Positions 1 through 27,149 of a DNA stretch of 64,000 bases are shown one piece after another. This DNA comes from Monoplex corrugatus. Taxonomy: Eukaryota > Mollusca > Gastropoda > Littorinimorpha > Ranellidae. The stretch is taken from contig CM060306.1 of NCBI GenBank assembly GCA_030674185.1, positions 46,020,483 to 46,084,482 on the forward strand, read 5' to 3'. Numbering within the stretch: the stretch's first letter is position 1; every line of letters starts with the position of its first letter. Below the pieces are notes generated by a model. The model had not been told where the DNA came from. It did no database searches and was given only the letters and a program-made list of their open reading frames with translations. A program made the translations under genes and the position numbers.

Positions 1-13703
<13,703 letters not shown>

Positions 13704-13870
13704 GTTGATAAGCCCGAAAACTCATGTCGTACATGAAATATATGATCTGCAGATTATGTTAGCTTGAAACTTAATAAAATGAATGGCGATGGTAAACAAA
13801 TACATCAGATATAGAGAAAAGAAGCAAATTATGACTTATACTATGCTAAAGTAGAAATGTTATGGTCGTA

Positions 13871-13885
13871 AAATACCGGAAACTC
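13871..13885 (+). promoter_or_regulatory. ETS-type core near the MRPL10 start (candidate)
   Basis: ACCGGAAA, an ETS/GABP-type core, lies about 175 bases upstream of the MRPL10 start codon. ETS sites are common in promoters of nuclear genes for mitochondrial ribosomal proteins. No TATA box or mapped transcription start supports it, and a short motif can occur by chance. Confidence 0.25.
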
Positions 13886-14640
13886 TAATTTGCGACCGAA
13901 TTGTGTCAGAGGCAGCAGGTGGAATCTGAGTTGTTTTTGAGTGAGAAAAATGCAAATACCTCTTTTTATGGGCATTTAGCAATATTTGTCACGGAGAAAA
14001 CTGAGGGAATCAAGGTAAAAGATCATGTTGTTATCATAGAAATTCTTCTGATTTGATAATTTTTGTCATTTTGCAAAAATGTGTCGTTGATAGGGGAGGT
14101 ATCTCTGTGTGTCGTCTGCTCTCAGGGTGTTAGTCAAACTGCCTTCAGATGCTTCGTTAAATCAATAGTAATGACTGAGCGATTAGTGTCAGCCTTTTAT
14201 CGAACTAGCACGCTGGCCTTGACCAAATAGTTATGCAAAATGTATCACCATTTGAAACGGGCACAATTGTATATTTCATATAATCGTTTGAAAAGTTAAC
14301 ACCAATTTTAAAAAGTGATTGATCAGATCTAGAAGAAAACTTTACTTTCGGCAAATGATGTTTTGGATCTTTGAAATACAGTTTCACTCAAGATATTGTA
14401 TACATCTAATTTAAGACTGTTTCATTTTTTGGATATTTTGTCTGCATGCATACATTGTACAACTATACATAACATATAAGTCTCATTTCAGTGTATATAA
14501 TATTAATGTAATATGCATATTAATAGTAGCCCATATCATCAATGCTGTGAAGAGATAAGGTAAATCTTACTAGTTTATTTAAGATAAGATAACTTTTATT
14601 TTTGAGGGTTACAGATTTAATAATCATATTTTATTTATCT

Positions 14641-14654
14641 GGTGTGTGTGCGTT

Positions 14655-14695
<41 letters not shown>

Positions 14696-14725
14696 ATGTG
14701 AGTGTGTGTGTGTACTGTGTGTTGT
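14641..14725. repeat. (GT)n microsatellite
   Basis: GT repeat with GTTG and GATG interruptions. Confidence 0.95.
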
Positions 14726-15049
14726 ATGTGTCTGATCTTGTGTGATGAGAACAGATATTGTATATGCAGTGAGTCCTATGTGTGTATCATCATTGTAGTG
14801 TCTTGTCACTAGTGCAATGATTTTCTTCATCACTTCTGTACTTGGATAACATTAAAAAAATAGTTTTAATTGTATAGAGAAAATATTTTGAAGGCAAGTA
14901 AATATTCTAGGAATGGGGGTTTTGTTATAAGATGGTGAAATACATCATAAAGCTATTACAAAGCAAGTGCAGAAACTGCCCACCGGTATTAAATTTTGAC
15001 GAGACGCAGAACAAATATAAAAATAGATGAATCCAAATATGAATATAAC

Positions 15050-15265
15050 ATGTTTCAACAAAGAAAGTACAAAAAATCGTTAAGCCAGAAGGCTAGGCTA
15101 CAGCATCGTAAACTACAAACTACAAGACAAGACAAGCGTAAATTTTCAGCCAACTGGCCTTTGTCAGGGTAAGATTACAAACAAGCAAACACCAGATCAA
15201 AAATTATGTGAAAAAGACTGGAACTTCCCTGTTGCTTCGTCCAGTTGGAAAAAGGCATTGAATGA
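15050..15265 (-). other. Possible Penelope-like retroelement 3' fragment
   Basis: The minus strand contains CTGACAAAGGCCAGTTGGCT followed by GAAAATTTACG. This resembles the (GACGAA)GGCCAGTTGGCCGAAACG phrase common in Penelope-like elements. No GIY-YIG or RT motif was found beside it. Confidence 0.25.
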
Positions 15266-16204
15266 AATTCAATGTGTTTGTGAGTAATGGTAAAAAGTGG
15301 GGAGAGGGGAGGCAAATATGATGTCAAAGGGGAAGTGAGAGGAATTCTGCAATTTGAAAAGTGGTCATGCCATATATTAGTATAGTTTTGTCCTGAAGAG
15401 GATCCAGGGCTATAGCTATGAGGTAAGGCTGATGTAAATGGATCGTGCCACAGTATAGTAGGTTAATGTAAGTACAAAGTAGCAGTTTGTATTATTTTTT
15501 AATGTTAATTCTGAAAACATTCATTTTGTTGCTGATGTGTGAATACTAGTACTTTTAATTTGATTGTAAAAATTCAGTGATCATAGTAGATTGTGAATTG
15601 TCTGACTCTGAATCAGTGAATGGTAACTTTATGGTTGATTAGTAGTTTGCAATGGTCATTTGTATCTTTACAAACAGTCTCCCTCTCTCTCTCTCTTTCA
15701 AAGCCGTAGAAAAAACATTTCCTATCTCACATTCCTTTCAAGTAAAAATATTGAAAACTGACAAAGACACCTTCACACACACACTGCAATCTCACTCACA
15801 ACCACACTACACAACACCCTAACACAACGACACTTGCACACACCTATACCCATCACAACTGCAAATTCAAACTGACAATTGTATTCTAACTTTAAAAAGG
15901 ACCTTTGTGATCTGTAGAAATGATAATCCACAACATAAAAATGTACGATTACACCACACAAACGACCAACAATCATCATCACATTCCTAACTTTACTGAC
16001 ACCACAACAAACACATACACTAGATAGATATATGATCAGAGACATGTGAAAAGTGGCATCCTAAGATACAGACAACACAAAGAAGAAACCAAGACCCAAC
16101 ACCAACACACCATGTCACATGTCAATTCATAAATGACCTAACACTTATATGATCTGATAACCACATAACTTGGGGTTTCACTATCATATGTTAGTGCTGC
16201 GACT

Positions 16205-16555
16205 GGAACAATTCATAACACAAGAGCATGAAAAATGAAGGACTGATAAGACACAGCATTGATAATAAGAGCTAAATAAATGTCTCTGATTTGTGAGTTT
16301 AAAAAACGCCATGGCTTTGAAACCTAAAACAAAACTGAAATGTTATAGGTTTAATATTGCATTCTGCCTGTAAGATCTATTTTTTCCCTCTAATCTTGTT
16401 TGAGTAGGTAAATTTCATAATAGCCAAAAACTAGAAGAAACCGTTACAAGGTTGTCCCATTGATCATAAAATTTGACGTGGCAAAACCCATTTGATCATA
16501 CAACAGATGATCGAATCACACAGAAACCTGTAAATGGATGTCCTGTCCAAAATTA
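16205..16555 (+). repeat. Old duplication, copy 1
   Basis: AACACAAGAGCATGAA, TAAATGTCTCTGAT, TTTAATATTGCATTCTGCCT, ATCTATTTTTTCCCTCTAAT, AGGTTGTCCCATTGATCA and GTAAATGGATGTCCTG occur in the same order as at 19285-19740. It lies just upstream of the LINE end at 16586. Confidence 0.55.
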
Positions 16556-17105
16556 GAACCTAAACACACACAAACACACCGCCATTATTTTATAATGCTC
16601 ATATTAAATCGCACATAGATTATGCCTCTACACTGTGGGATAGCTCATGTGAAGTTCATCTAAAAAAATTGAACACCTTACATAGGAGGGCAGCAAAACT
16701 TATCATGCCAGATCCCACTTTAACAACAGATGAAAAATTTAAACAGTTAGGAATCCTCCCTCTAAAGTCACACTTAATGTTCAATAAAGGTATCACAATG
16801 TTTAAAGTATCAAAAAGGAATGTTCCGCAATATCTTCTCAATTTGTTTAATCAGAATGTGCGATCATACTCAAACTCAAGACAAAATCAATTCAAAATTA
16901 TCCGTCCAAGAATTGACATATATATAAAAGTAGTTTATCGTTTTCTGGTGCACAATTATGGAACACCCTCCCCCCAAATATCACAAACACTCAATCACTC
17001 TCTTCCTTCAAAGTTACTTTATTTAAATACCTGACGTCAGTGTCGTAGATTATCTCAGTTAGCAACAATAACGTCAGCTGCCTCTCAATCTATGACATCT
17101 AATCT

Positions 17106-17110
<5 letters not shown>

Positions 17111-17150
<40 letters not shown>

Positions 17151-17178
17151 GTGCGTGTGTGTGTGTGTGTGTGTGTAT
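17111..17178. repeat. (GT)n microsatellite within LINE 3' region
   Basis: GT repeat with two GC interruptions. Confidence 0.95.
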
Positions 17179-17765
17179 GCACAATGATAATTCATGTTCT
17201 TTTTTTTTTTTTTCTTTAACATTATTGATATTTTAACAGTTCAAACAGCCAACCAGTATTTCTTTCTGTATTATATGCGATGATTTGTTGATGACTCTAT
17301 GACGTGTTTGATTCTCTCTTGCTTCTTTATTTCTCATTGCTTTTGTTCATTTTGTTTGTTTGTTTTTTGCTTTGCTTGCTTGCCCATCTTATCTGTTAGC
17401 CATTTTGTCTGTCTGTCTGGTTGGCTCTTATCTGCTGTCTGTATTTGTCACTTTTCTCCAACTGTTATCCATATCATGCTTGTATCTCTCTTCTCCTATC
17501 AAGAAAAACGGCGCTTGATTATGGTTACTATTCTTGATTTATTTATGTCTTATTACATGAATTATTGATTTGTTTACACATGTATGATATTTATATTATA
17601 CATATGCGTTTATCATTACTGTAATTTCCTATTGTCGAAAGTAAAATTTACTTTATTTATCTATCTGTACATTTGTCTATTTGAATTCATATCATCTGTT
17701 GATTTTCTGTCTCCTACAGAATTTTATGTATTTTATACCTTCAATCGACCCCAATGTTTGCTACT

Positions 17766-18290
17766 CCCCCCCCCCCCTTTTTTTTTTTTCCCCCCTCTAA
17801 TCATCCTTCTGAACTGCTCTTTTTTTCTACCTCCATTTATTATCTTTGGGTTTAGTAGTAGTAGTAGTAGTAGTAGTGGTAGTAGTGGTAATTGTTGTAG
17901 CAGTGTTAATATTTTTTGTGTGTAATCAGAAAATTGATTTCATCTTCTTTGATTTAATTGTAAGAACATTAGTCTATTTGACGCTTGATTTATCTTCTAT
18001 AAATTTGTCACATGTAATGTTTCTTCTCCCTCTATTTCATTTTATTTTGTTTTATCTTATTACTATTTTGTTTACTGTGTTTTCCTCTCCTCCTCCTCCT
18101 CCTCCTCTTCCTTCTTCTTCTTCCTCTTCTTCATCTTATTTTTATTATTATCACTATCAACATTATCTTTCTTTCTTTACTTATCTACCTGCTCATCTGT
18201 CTATCTATCTATCTATACTATCTACCTCTCTCTCTCTCTCTCTATCTATCTATCTATTTTTCCATCTATCTATCTATCTATCTATTTCTA
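17766..18290. repeat. Low-complexity cluster: poly-C/T, (AGT)n, (TCC)n, (CTAT)n
   Basis: C-run and T-run at 17766-17797, AGT repeats at 17854-17890, TCC/TTC at 18088-18135 and CTAT at 18200-18290. All lie in the presumed LINE 3' UTR. Confidence 0.9.
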
Positions 18291-18502
18291 AGTGCTGACT
18301 GTGTACGTTTCTTGATTTCATTGTAAAAATGTTATCTTAATTTTAGTATTCAACATGTATTTTCCTTAAGCTGTACTTGTTACTGTAAACAAATGTCATG
18401 TGTATAGAATAGCAACGGCAAGTTTGAAAAATGGCTTCTAGCCAATAGCTTTTTACCGTTGAAAAATAAAGCATCATTGTCATTGTCATTGTCATTGTCT
18501 CT

Positions 18503-18605
18503 CTCACACACACACGCGCGTCTTCTCTCTCTCTCTCTCTTTCTCTCTCTCTCATAGTCATACACATTTGTGTACACATACATGTACACAAGCACACACA
18601 AGTAT

Positions 18606-18693
<88 letters not shown>

Positions 18694-18715
18694 TCACACA
18701 CATGCACACATTGGT
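18503..18715. repeat. (CT)n then (CA)n microsatellite
   Basis: CT/CA-rich to 18556, then about 45 CA units at 18605-18692, starting right after the (ATTGTC)n tail. Confidence 0.95.
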
Positions 18716-18789
18716 GATATCTTATATTGTGTATACTAGTACAGTAGTAGGTCACCTTTGTGTATCAAATGTAAAGATGCATAAAAATA

Positions 18790-19152
<363 letters not shown>

Positions 19153-19284
19153 CATGCATGGAGAATGACACAACATACAGGTACTGATGCCTAGTATAAC
19201 CAGATACATGAAAAGCGTTTTGTTGTGTGTGGCACACTCCCATCATATTGAAATTAGATGCTGCTGTAGCCGCAGCAGTCAGCT

Positions 19285-19740
19285 AATTCATAACATACCA
19301 AGAGCATGAATAAATGTGAAGAGCATTCATGAATAATGTGAAGAGCATGAATGAATGTGAAGAGCATGAATAAATATTGTCTCTGATCTTAATTGTACCA
19401 GTTAATACATTAATTTAACCCTTTGATTCCTGCCGGAAACTTTTGGAAACTGGTGGATAGACTGAGAAAATCAAATACTGAAAATGTTGATATGAATTTA
19501 ATATTGTATTTCTGCCTGTTTATATCTATTTTTTTTCCATCTATAATGCTGTTTGTAAGGTAGGTTAAAGGTTGTCCCATAAATGAGGCCATGAAAAAGT
19601 GAGGTAGGAGAAACCAGGTTAAAGGTTGTCCCATAAATGAGGCCATGAAAAAGTGAGGTAGCAGAAACCTCAACTTTTCACAACAACAAAAATGACGAAA
19701 GGTCAGCACAAAGGAAATCTCTGTAAATGGGATGGTCCTA
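19285..19740 (+). repeat. Old duplication, copy 2, with internal repeats
   Basis: This is the counterpart of 16205-16555. It has gained a short tandem repeat, GTGAAGAGCATGAATGAA-type, about four times (19300-19375). It also has a partial MITE end (19415) and a 54-bp direct duplication, AGGTTAAAGGTTGTCCCATA.. (19562-19669). Confidence 0.55.
19415..19460 (+). mobile_element. Partial MITE end
   Basis: TTAACCCTTTGATTCCTGCC begins at 19415 and is followed by AAACTGGTGGATAGACTGAG, like the MITE at 34594. No matching right end is seen. Confidence 0.35.
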
Positions 19741-19778
19741 AAAAAAGAAAGAAAGAATAAACAAACAAAAAAACTTAG

Positions 19779-19779
<1 letters not shown>

Positions 19780-19811
<32 letters not shown>

Positions 19812-19832
19812 CACACACACACGCGCGCACCC
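19780..19832. repeat. (CA)n microsatellite
   Basis: CA units with a CGCGCG step at the right end. Confidence 0.95.
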
Positions 19833-20963
19833 GCGTGCGCACTTATCACATGCCAAACACACTGCACAAATTCAAGATACAAGCAAACATCCCCTTTTCT
19901 GGTTTGTATAACATTGTCTATCAATGTCAAGACATGCAGACTTTTAAAAAAAAATGAATGCTTCATAAATATCTGCTTGAAATAACATAGATGATTATTT
20001 TGATTGAAACTCTTTTTAAAGATCTACTGTATACACTGTGCTAATAAAACCTTTAGCCAGCCTCATTACTGGACACAGTTCCATGTGTATCCATTTTTTT
20101 TTTAAAGTTGTTATCTTTCTGTGTTACAGTATGAAATCTGTTTTCTATTTATTTCCTTCTTATAGAAAGATAAATGGGCAAATGAATAGATCAATATTGT
20201 CACGTACTATTGTTGTTTTCATTATTATGATTTTAAAAATCTTGTTACTACTTCACTGTTACTATTGTTATATTAGGTTTTGTTGTTGTTGATTTTGTTA
20301 GGGTTGACATATATTTGCTTTAAGCATATCTGCCTTTATCTCATGTTTGTGTAATGCAATTGATTGATTGACTCATGGAAATATATTTTTTTTGTAATAT
20401 AATTCAGCTTTAAAATTTTGCGATGTTGCATGTGTTATGGTTTGTCTGATTTCATCAGTGCATTAGTCTCCCCCCTCCTTGTTTCTTCTTGATATTTCCT
20501 TTACGTTCTTCTCTTCCTTTGATGCTGTGTCTGTAATTTATTTTATTTGGTACAAAACATTATAACAACTACTAGTACTAGCAAACATTGTTATGTTATT
20601 ATTGTTGATTTTTTGTTGGTATTGTTAAAGTTGACATGTATTTGTTATACATCATGTCTGCTTTTGTCTCTCGTTCTTTTGTAAAATGCATGACCTGTTC
20701 AGGCTATTGCCATATAAAAGTTGGTATTTTATTACAGTTCATTTTTGTAACGTATCACATTTTATGTATGGTTAATCTGTTGTTGTTTTTTTTTATATGC
20801 TTATATCATGTGCTGAGTAGCCAGGACTAATTATAAGACAGATCAATTGGGACCTGAATCTACTGTCCTTGAGTAAAGATGTGTTCTGAAGTCTGAATTC
20901 TATTTAACTATTAAAGTGATATCATATTACTTACAATAATGTGCTGTGTTTCTTCTGTTGCAG

Positions 20964-21060
20964 ATTAAAAAATCTGTTTTGACATTGTTATGCAAGAAGT
21001 GTTTTCTTACCAATGAGGATGTTATCCAAAGCCGTGCGAGAGTGGCTGTCAGAATACAAG
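20964..21060 (+). CDS. FAM126: Hyccin (FAM126)-like, first coding exon
   Basis: Hyccin/FAM126 proteins are cytosolic partners of the PI4KA-TTC7-EFR3 complex that makes PI4P at the plasma membrane. This exon follows the acceptor TTCTGTTGCAG and ends at the donor GTGACA. The first 49 bases are presumed 5' UTR. The ATG at 21013 starts 16 codons, including SKAVREWLSEYK, which lines up with the hyccin N-terminus (EKGVVEEWLSEFK). A second ATG two codons on (21019) could be the real start. Exons 1 and 2 together give 34 residues that align with human hyccin without a gap. The identification rests on a short N-terminal stretch recalled from memory. Confidence 0.62.
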
Positions 21061-21573
21061 GTGACACATTTTCATCCTTATCAAAATTTGTATTTACTAA
21101 ATTTGTGTGCTTTTACAATTTTTATAAAGATCATTGCACTTAGTTCCCTATGTGCTCGTCGTTTTCTTTTTTGTCCCATTTTATATGCCACTTAATGGTC
21201 ACAGAAGGCTGCTGCTACTATGCTATGATGATAATGGCAATAAGGATGATGACCATGATGTCATGGAGTTTCATCTAGATTTTAGACTATATGATAGAGT
21301 TTTACTGTATACTCACTATCGTAATATACCCAGACATCAGGCAGGCCTGAGAGATACAGACATCTGCTTTGCTCATGAGAGATTTGAGCAATGCCCTCGA
21401 TGAACAGTATGAGGAATTGACATAAGAGGGGTGCAGAAAGAAAAAGAAAGAAAGAAAAAAGAAGCTGACCTGATATACCATATTATAGTCTATGCATAAA
21501 ATGTATGAATATGCCAGATATATGTGTATTATATATGCCTCCTGATCACTACCTGTTTTATTGTTTATTGCAG

Positions 21574-21678
21574 TGTTTGACAGATGAACAGGTTCATACA
21601 TTTGCCTGCACAGTCAGGGAAAACAAGCTTCTGATTGAAAATCTGTATGTGCTGTTTGAAGCCAAACCCTCCATTGAG
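21574..21678 (+). CDS. FAM126: Hyccin (FAM126)-like, second coding exon
   Basis: The acceptor TTTATTGCAG ends at 21573 and the donor GTCAGT begins at 21679. The 105-nt exon encodes 35 codons in phase 0 with no stop (CLTDEQVHTFACTV, then ENKLLIENLYVLFE and AKPSIE). It continues the WLSE(Y/F)K..L helix of hyccin through ..L...LY, with spacing identical to the human protein. Canonical splice sites and correct phase with exon 1 argue for a real exon rather than chance. Confidence 0.65.
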
Positions 21679-22434
21679 GTCAGTACTATACTTTTTACAC
21701 AAGGTTTTATTTTTGTTCATGTGTTGTCTGCCTTTTTGTGGACTCTTTATAATGGAAACACATACTAATTGCATACATTTACATGCTTACTGGTTTGAAT
21801 TCATTTATGTGTGCCCTTGTGTAAAATATAATGCAAGTTTTACAAACAAATTTAATTCTTGTTTTAATTAAAAGATATTTGACGTCAAGTAACTTGTTCA
21901 GAAAATTGAAAAAAAAAGCAAAAAAAAAAAACCCCAAACAAACAAACAAAAAAAAGACTCCAAAACAACATCCTTAGCACTTCCCTTTCCCCCAGTTAAA
22001 AAAGAAAAGGCACAGATAATAACAATAAGACCATTATCAGAAGTGACATAATTGATCCTCCATGTTAGCAAGTTATAGATAGTTATAGATATGGCCCAGA
22101 ATTAATTTGGTAAAGTTGTTAACAATCTCTCATGGAACAAACTTGTTGTAAGATTAATATGAATTCTAGATTTATCTGTGTAAATTTTGTTTTTCAGGAA
22201 CTTGATTGTTCCTATTGAAATAACCTGAAAAATTACACTTTGATGTGACATTGTGACGTTTTGTGATTTTGTGATATCATTAAAAAAAAAAAAGATACAT
22301 AACTTTCACACTATTTTGTTCTTAAGGTTGAAGTTAAAGGATAAAATGCCATAGAAATTGTTTTAATGTATTCACAAAAGGAAAAAATACACCTTGTTCG
22401 CAACACCTCTCCCCTGCCCACAGACACAAACATA

Positions 22435-22562
22435 GATGTGCACACTTACACACACTCACACACACACGCACACTCCACACACGCATGCAAGCACGCATGC
22501 ACACACGCATGCACGCATGCATGCATGCACGCATGCACGCGCGCACATACACACACACACAG
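22435..22562. repeat. (CA)n and (GCATGCAC)n repeats
   Basis: CA-rich sequence around self-complementary GCATGCACGCATGCAT units (22480-22545). Confidence 0.9.
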
Positions 22563-22742
22563 AGTAACTTATAAGATTAGTAGAAAAGCATTACGTTACA
22601 GTTGAGATGATCTAACGTATAAACAATCCAACAAATAAACAGGGAAGCAAGCAGAGACAGAAATCAAAACACACATTATACACATACACAAACATGTACA
22701 CATACAAACACACACACACACACACACACACAGTGACACACA

Positions 22743-22829
<87 letters not shown>

Positions 22830-22853
22830 ACACACGCACGGGGGGGGGGGGAG

Positions 22854-23405
<552 letters not shown>

Positions 23406-23679
23406 CACAAATGGCATTATGATAGATAAGCATAAACAACCAGCCAGGCAGAAAGTATATTCAGTGATATATAAAAAGGAAAAGATGGCATATCTAGAAG
23501 TTTGTGTAAAATGCTATATGCTGGTAAGGGCCTTAAATGGGGAGTGGGGTGGGATGGGGAGAGGAGGCAGGACCAACGAAACGCTAAACTTACACCATCA
23601 AAATGGAGCATTTTGATGGTCAGGCAACAGGCTAGCTTTTATTTTGCAGGGTAGAGTTGAACTTAAGACATCGTATCCT

Positions 23680-23756
23680 GTTGCCCACATGGTGTTCGAG
23701 CCCATGACCTTCGTGTTATCAGCACAGTGCTCTTAACAACTGTTCCAACACTGACA
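23680..23756 (-). pseudogene. Degenerate tRNA-Ile(GAU)-like sequence
   Basis: The minus strand reads GTTGGAACAGTTGTTAAGAG, then CACTGTGCTGATAACACGAA and GGTCATGGGCTCGAACACCA. This resembles tRNA-Ile with anticodon GAU (GCTGATAAC) and a B-box-like GGCTCGAAC. The D-stem has mismatches and the acceptor ends do not pair. It is probably a tRNA pseudogene or a SINE head rather than a working tRNA. Confidence 0.45.
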
Positions 23757-23908
23757 GAAATATAGTTTAGGTACCAGGGTCTCTGAAAAACAAACAAACA
23801 AACAAGTGAAAATTGCTCGGCAAGCAGTCAGATAATTCGAAAAGTTCAAGTAGTTTTGTGTTTTGCATGCATACTTTTAGAATATTTTGCACAACTTTGA
23901 TTTTGCAG

Positions 23909-23991
23909 GTTGATGTTTTGGTACAGTACAGTCTCTACAGTTTGTTAGTCAGTGGAATGGACAGTTTGGATTTTTCTTCTAACAATATTAC
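23909..23991 (+). CDS. FAM126: Hyccin (FAM126)-like, possible third coding exon
   Basis: The acceptor GATTTTGCAG ends at 23908 and a good donor, GTATGT, begins at 23992. In phase with exon 2 it reads VDVLVQYSLYSLLVSGMDSL, then DFSSNNI. This resembles the VCHQLFEFYRSGEEQLLQF helix of hyccin with a one-residue offset (shared LY/LF spacing and SG). The match is weaker than for exons 1 and 2. Without the splice, the frame stops at 24040-24042. I found no further hyccin exon to the right, so the gene either has very large introns or leaves the window. Confidence 0.42.
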
Positions 23992-24042
23992 GTATGTTAT
24001 TCTGCCATTTGTTCATGGCCTAGCTGCACATGTGTGGCGATA

Positions 24043-25640
24043 GCTCCAAACCAAGGAGAAAACGTATGCAGATTTGCCAATATTAGTAAGAAAATAAAGA
24101 TTATGCTATGTTTTAGGACATTATGGTGTAGCCAATTTTTGTAATAATAAGAATAGTGATCATTTCATTTGTATAGCATAATCACCCCATGCCAAAAGCA
24201 TGTTTGTTACACTTAACAGTAATGGATCATTATATGTTTCATACAGTGATAGCAGTAGGAAACACATATACATCAAGCATAGACAGTTCAACAAGAATTA
24301 TAACAGAAAGTTAAAATGAAAAAAAAAAGGTACCAGAGCAAGCATAGACATTTCTTGAAGAATAACGATCGACAGATATGAGTAGAGGTCTTTTCTTTCT
24401 CTCTTGATCTCTCTCTTTCACACACCCCTCCCCCATACACACACACATTTGGGTAAGTTAGTAGCAACATGACCCAATTGATCAAGTCACATGTTTTTGA
24501 AAGACCTATATGTTTTAAATTTTCTTTTAAATAAGTAGACATTTGCTTTGAAAGTCACTGGGTGGGAGTTCCGTGTTGTTGGCTAAAAATGGAGGATTTT
24601 TCCCCAGGCAGTCAGGGACGAATACTCTGAATGCTGTCTCGATAAACATATAACAACAAGATACCTGGATTTGACTTTAGAAGTAGATCAAGGAAGATTT
24701 TGATTGATTATGTGAAAGAGAGCTTTGTGTCACACAGGATTTCTCCAGTTCAGGCCTTCCAGCTTGCTGTTGACTGTCAACTCTTTCTCCCTGTGACTCC
24801 TATAATGATACAAAACATAAACAGACAAAAGAAGAAGAACGAATACTCTGAATGTCCTGTACACTATACACAGCTTTCATTTAGTGACAACAAATCATGG
24901 AGCTATTTGCTCCCAGGAACAATATAAGAATTTTTATTCTTTCCTTTACAAACCCTTATACATGATTTGCATCAGTTATTTTGACTACTGTAGCTATTAG
25001 ATCTTATTTCATTTTATGTTTGTCAATTTGTTGAGGGTCAACACTTAACGATTGTTGCAGATGGTACCTGTCATAACTTTGTTACAGAATCTGATGATAC
25101 CTATCATAACTTTAGCCAGTGTTAAAGCTTCTGATGCAGTCTTATATTTCAATGAACTGAAGGTTCACCATTTCTTAATAAAACACTTGATTGTGTTTTT
25201 TCCCCACATACAGATGACATGATAGCTTAATGGACGGATGTTAAAATGGACAGAAGTAATTTGTTTTATGTTCCTTAGCACCTATAGTGGATGTTTGCAT
25301 GATGTCTAGGTATATACAAACATAAACCGTACCTCATTTCACACTTACAAATTGACAGAGTCCCAGTGTTTATACATTGTCTTGGTAACATTATCCATCT
25401 TTCATGAAAGCCCCAGTTTGATGACCCTTGCCTTGCTATTACTGTACAGTTGTAGACATTTTTTTATATCCAGCGTCACAGCTGACTTTTCACTGGGTTA
25501 TCTGGCTTTCCATTACATCAGAAAAAGTATTGTACAAGTTTTATTTGACTTTCCATTACATCAGAAAAAGTATTGTACAAGTTATTTTTTCCTTTCTGTG
25601 TTCATGCATGGTTTAACTTTTGCATGACCTTTTGTAACTG
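24043..25640. other. Presumed intron of the hyccin-like gene: nothing recognised
   Basis: AT-rich. A 51-bp direct duplication containing CTTTCCATTACATCAGAAAA lies at about 25507-25585. Small open frames lack splice context and family motifs. Confidence 0.4.
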
Positions 25641-25644
25641 TCTC

Positions 25645-26275
<631 letters not shown>

Positions 26276-26848
26276 TGTGTATATATGTGTATGTGTATGC
26301 ATCATTGCATGTGTGTGTGCATGTTTGTGTGCAGGTGTGTGTTTTTTAATTATGATTTACAGTGTGTGTGTTTGTGCATGCTTGCATGCATGTGTGCCAG
26401 TTACAGTGTATATAGAATGTTATGTGTGTGAGTGTGTGTGAGAGTATATATATATGTTTATTGATGTGTGCTTATGTGAATGTTTGCCAGTTATAGTGTA
26501 TAATGTCTGTGTGTCCCAGTTTTGTGGTTCACAAACTTTGCAGACAAAATAATGGATTATGCGTTACAGTTATTTCTTTCTCTGTATGTGTGTGGTGTGT
26601 GTATGTGTGTGTATGTGTGCGTGCGTGCGTGTGCGTGCACATGACAGTACATCTGTGTGTCCCTGTGTCTTTTGTAATGTTTGCAATAAAAATCTGTTGT
26701 TGTATCTGTTTTTTTTTGGTTTTTTAAAATTATTGCACATATTATGGAATAGGTCATGGAGATTAAGTATTCAGAGTGTATGTGTATGTTGCATGTGTAT
26801 GTATGTATATTTGTGTTTATGCATATGTGTGTATGCATGAGTATGCAA

Positions 26849-26887
<39 letters not shown>

Positions 26888-26982
26888 ATGTGAGTATTTG
26901 TGTGTGTGTGTGCTTGCATGTGTGTGTGTGTGTGTGTGTGTATGTGTACTATGTGTGCATGTGTTTGTGATGTGTGTGTGTA

Positions 26983-27040
<58 letters not shown>

Positions 27041-27060
27041 TAGATGAGTGAGCAAGCAAC

Positions 27061-27148
<88 letters not shown>
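26276..27148. repeat. GT-rich tract ending in (GT)n and (GA)n
   Basis: Imperfect GT/GTAT from 26276, purer GT at 26851-26940 and 26985-27037, then (GA)n at 27065-27147. Confidence 0.95.

Positions 27149-27149
<1 letters not shown>

Larger units (their letters stand above)
13704..16200. other. Intergenic region right of MRPL10
   Basis: Between the MRPL10 start and the first old duplication I see only AT-rich sequence, a GT repeat (14641) and the weak Penelope-like phrase. It may contain the 5' non-coding exon of the hyccin-like gene, which cannot be located by eye. Confidence 0.4.
16586..18499 (+). mobile_element. CR1/Jockey-like LINE 3' end with (ATTGTC)n tail
   Basis: From about 16586 to the stop at 17032-17034 the frame reads HIKSHIDYASTLWDSS, then LNTLHRRAAKLIM, LGILPLKSHLMFNKGI and SLPSKLLYLNT. 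This is the usual C-terminal pattern of CR1/Jockey-type reverse transcriptases (..HIDYCSTVW..LQ..QNRAARLI..). A long T-rich presumed 3' UTR follows, interrupted by (GT)n, a C/T-rich block, (AGT)n and CTAT repeats. It ends in AATAAAGCATC plus four ATTGTC units (about 18464-18499), a tail form typical of such LINEs. Joining coding end and tail as one element is inference. Confidence 0.6.

Noticed and set aside
24700..24927. Possible fourth hyccin exon
   Set aside because: CACACAG could be an acceptor, but the translated segment has no similarity to the expected LP.LI..YL region.
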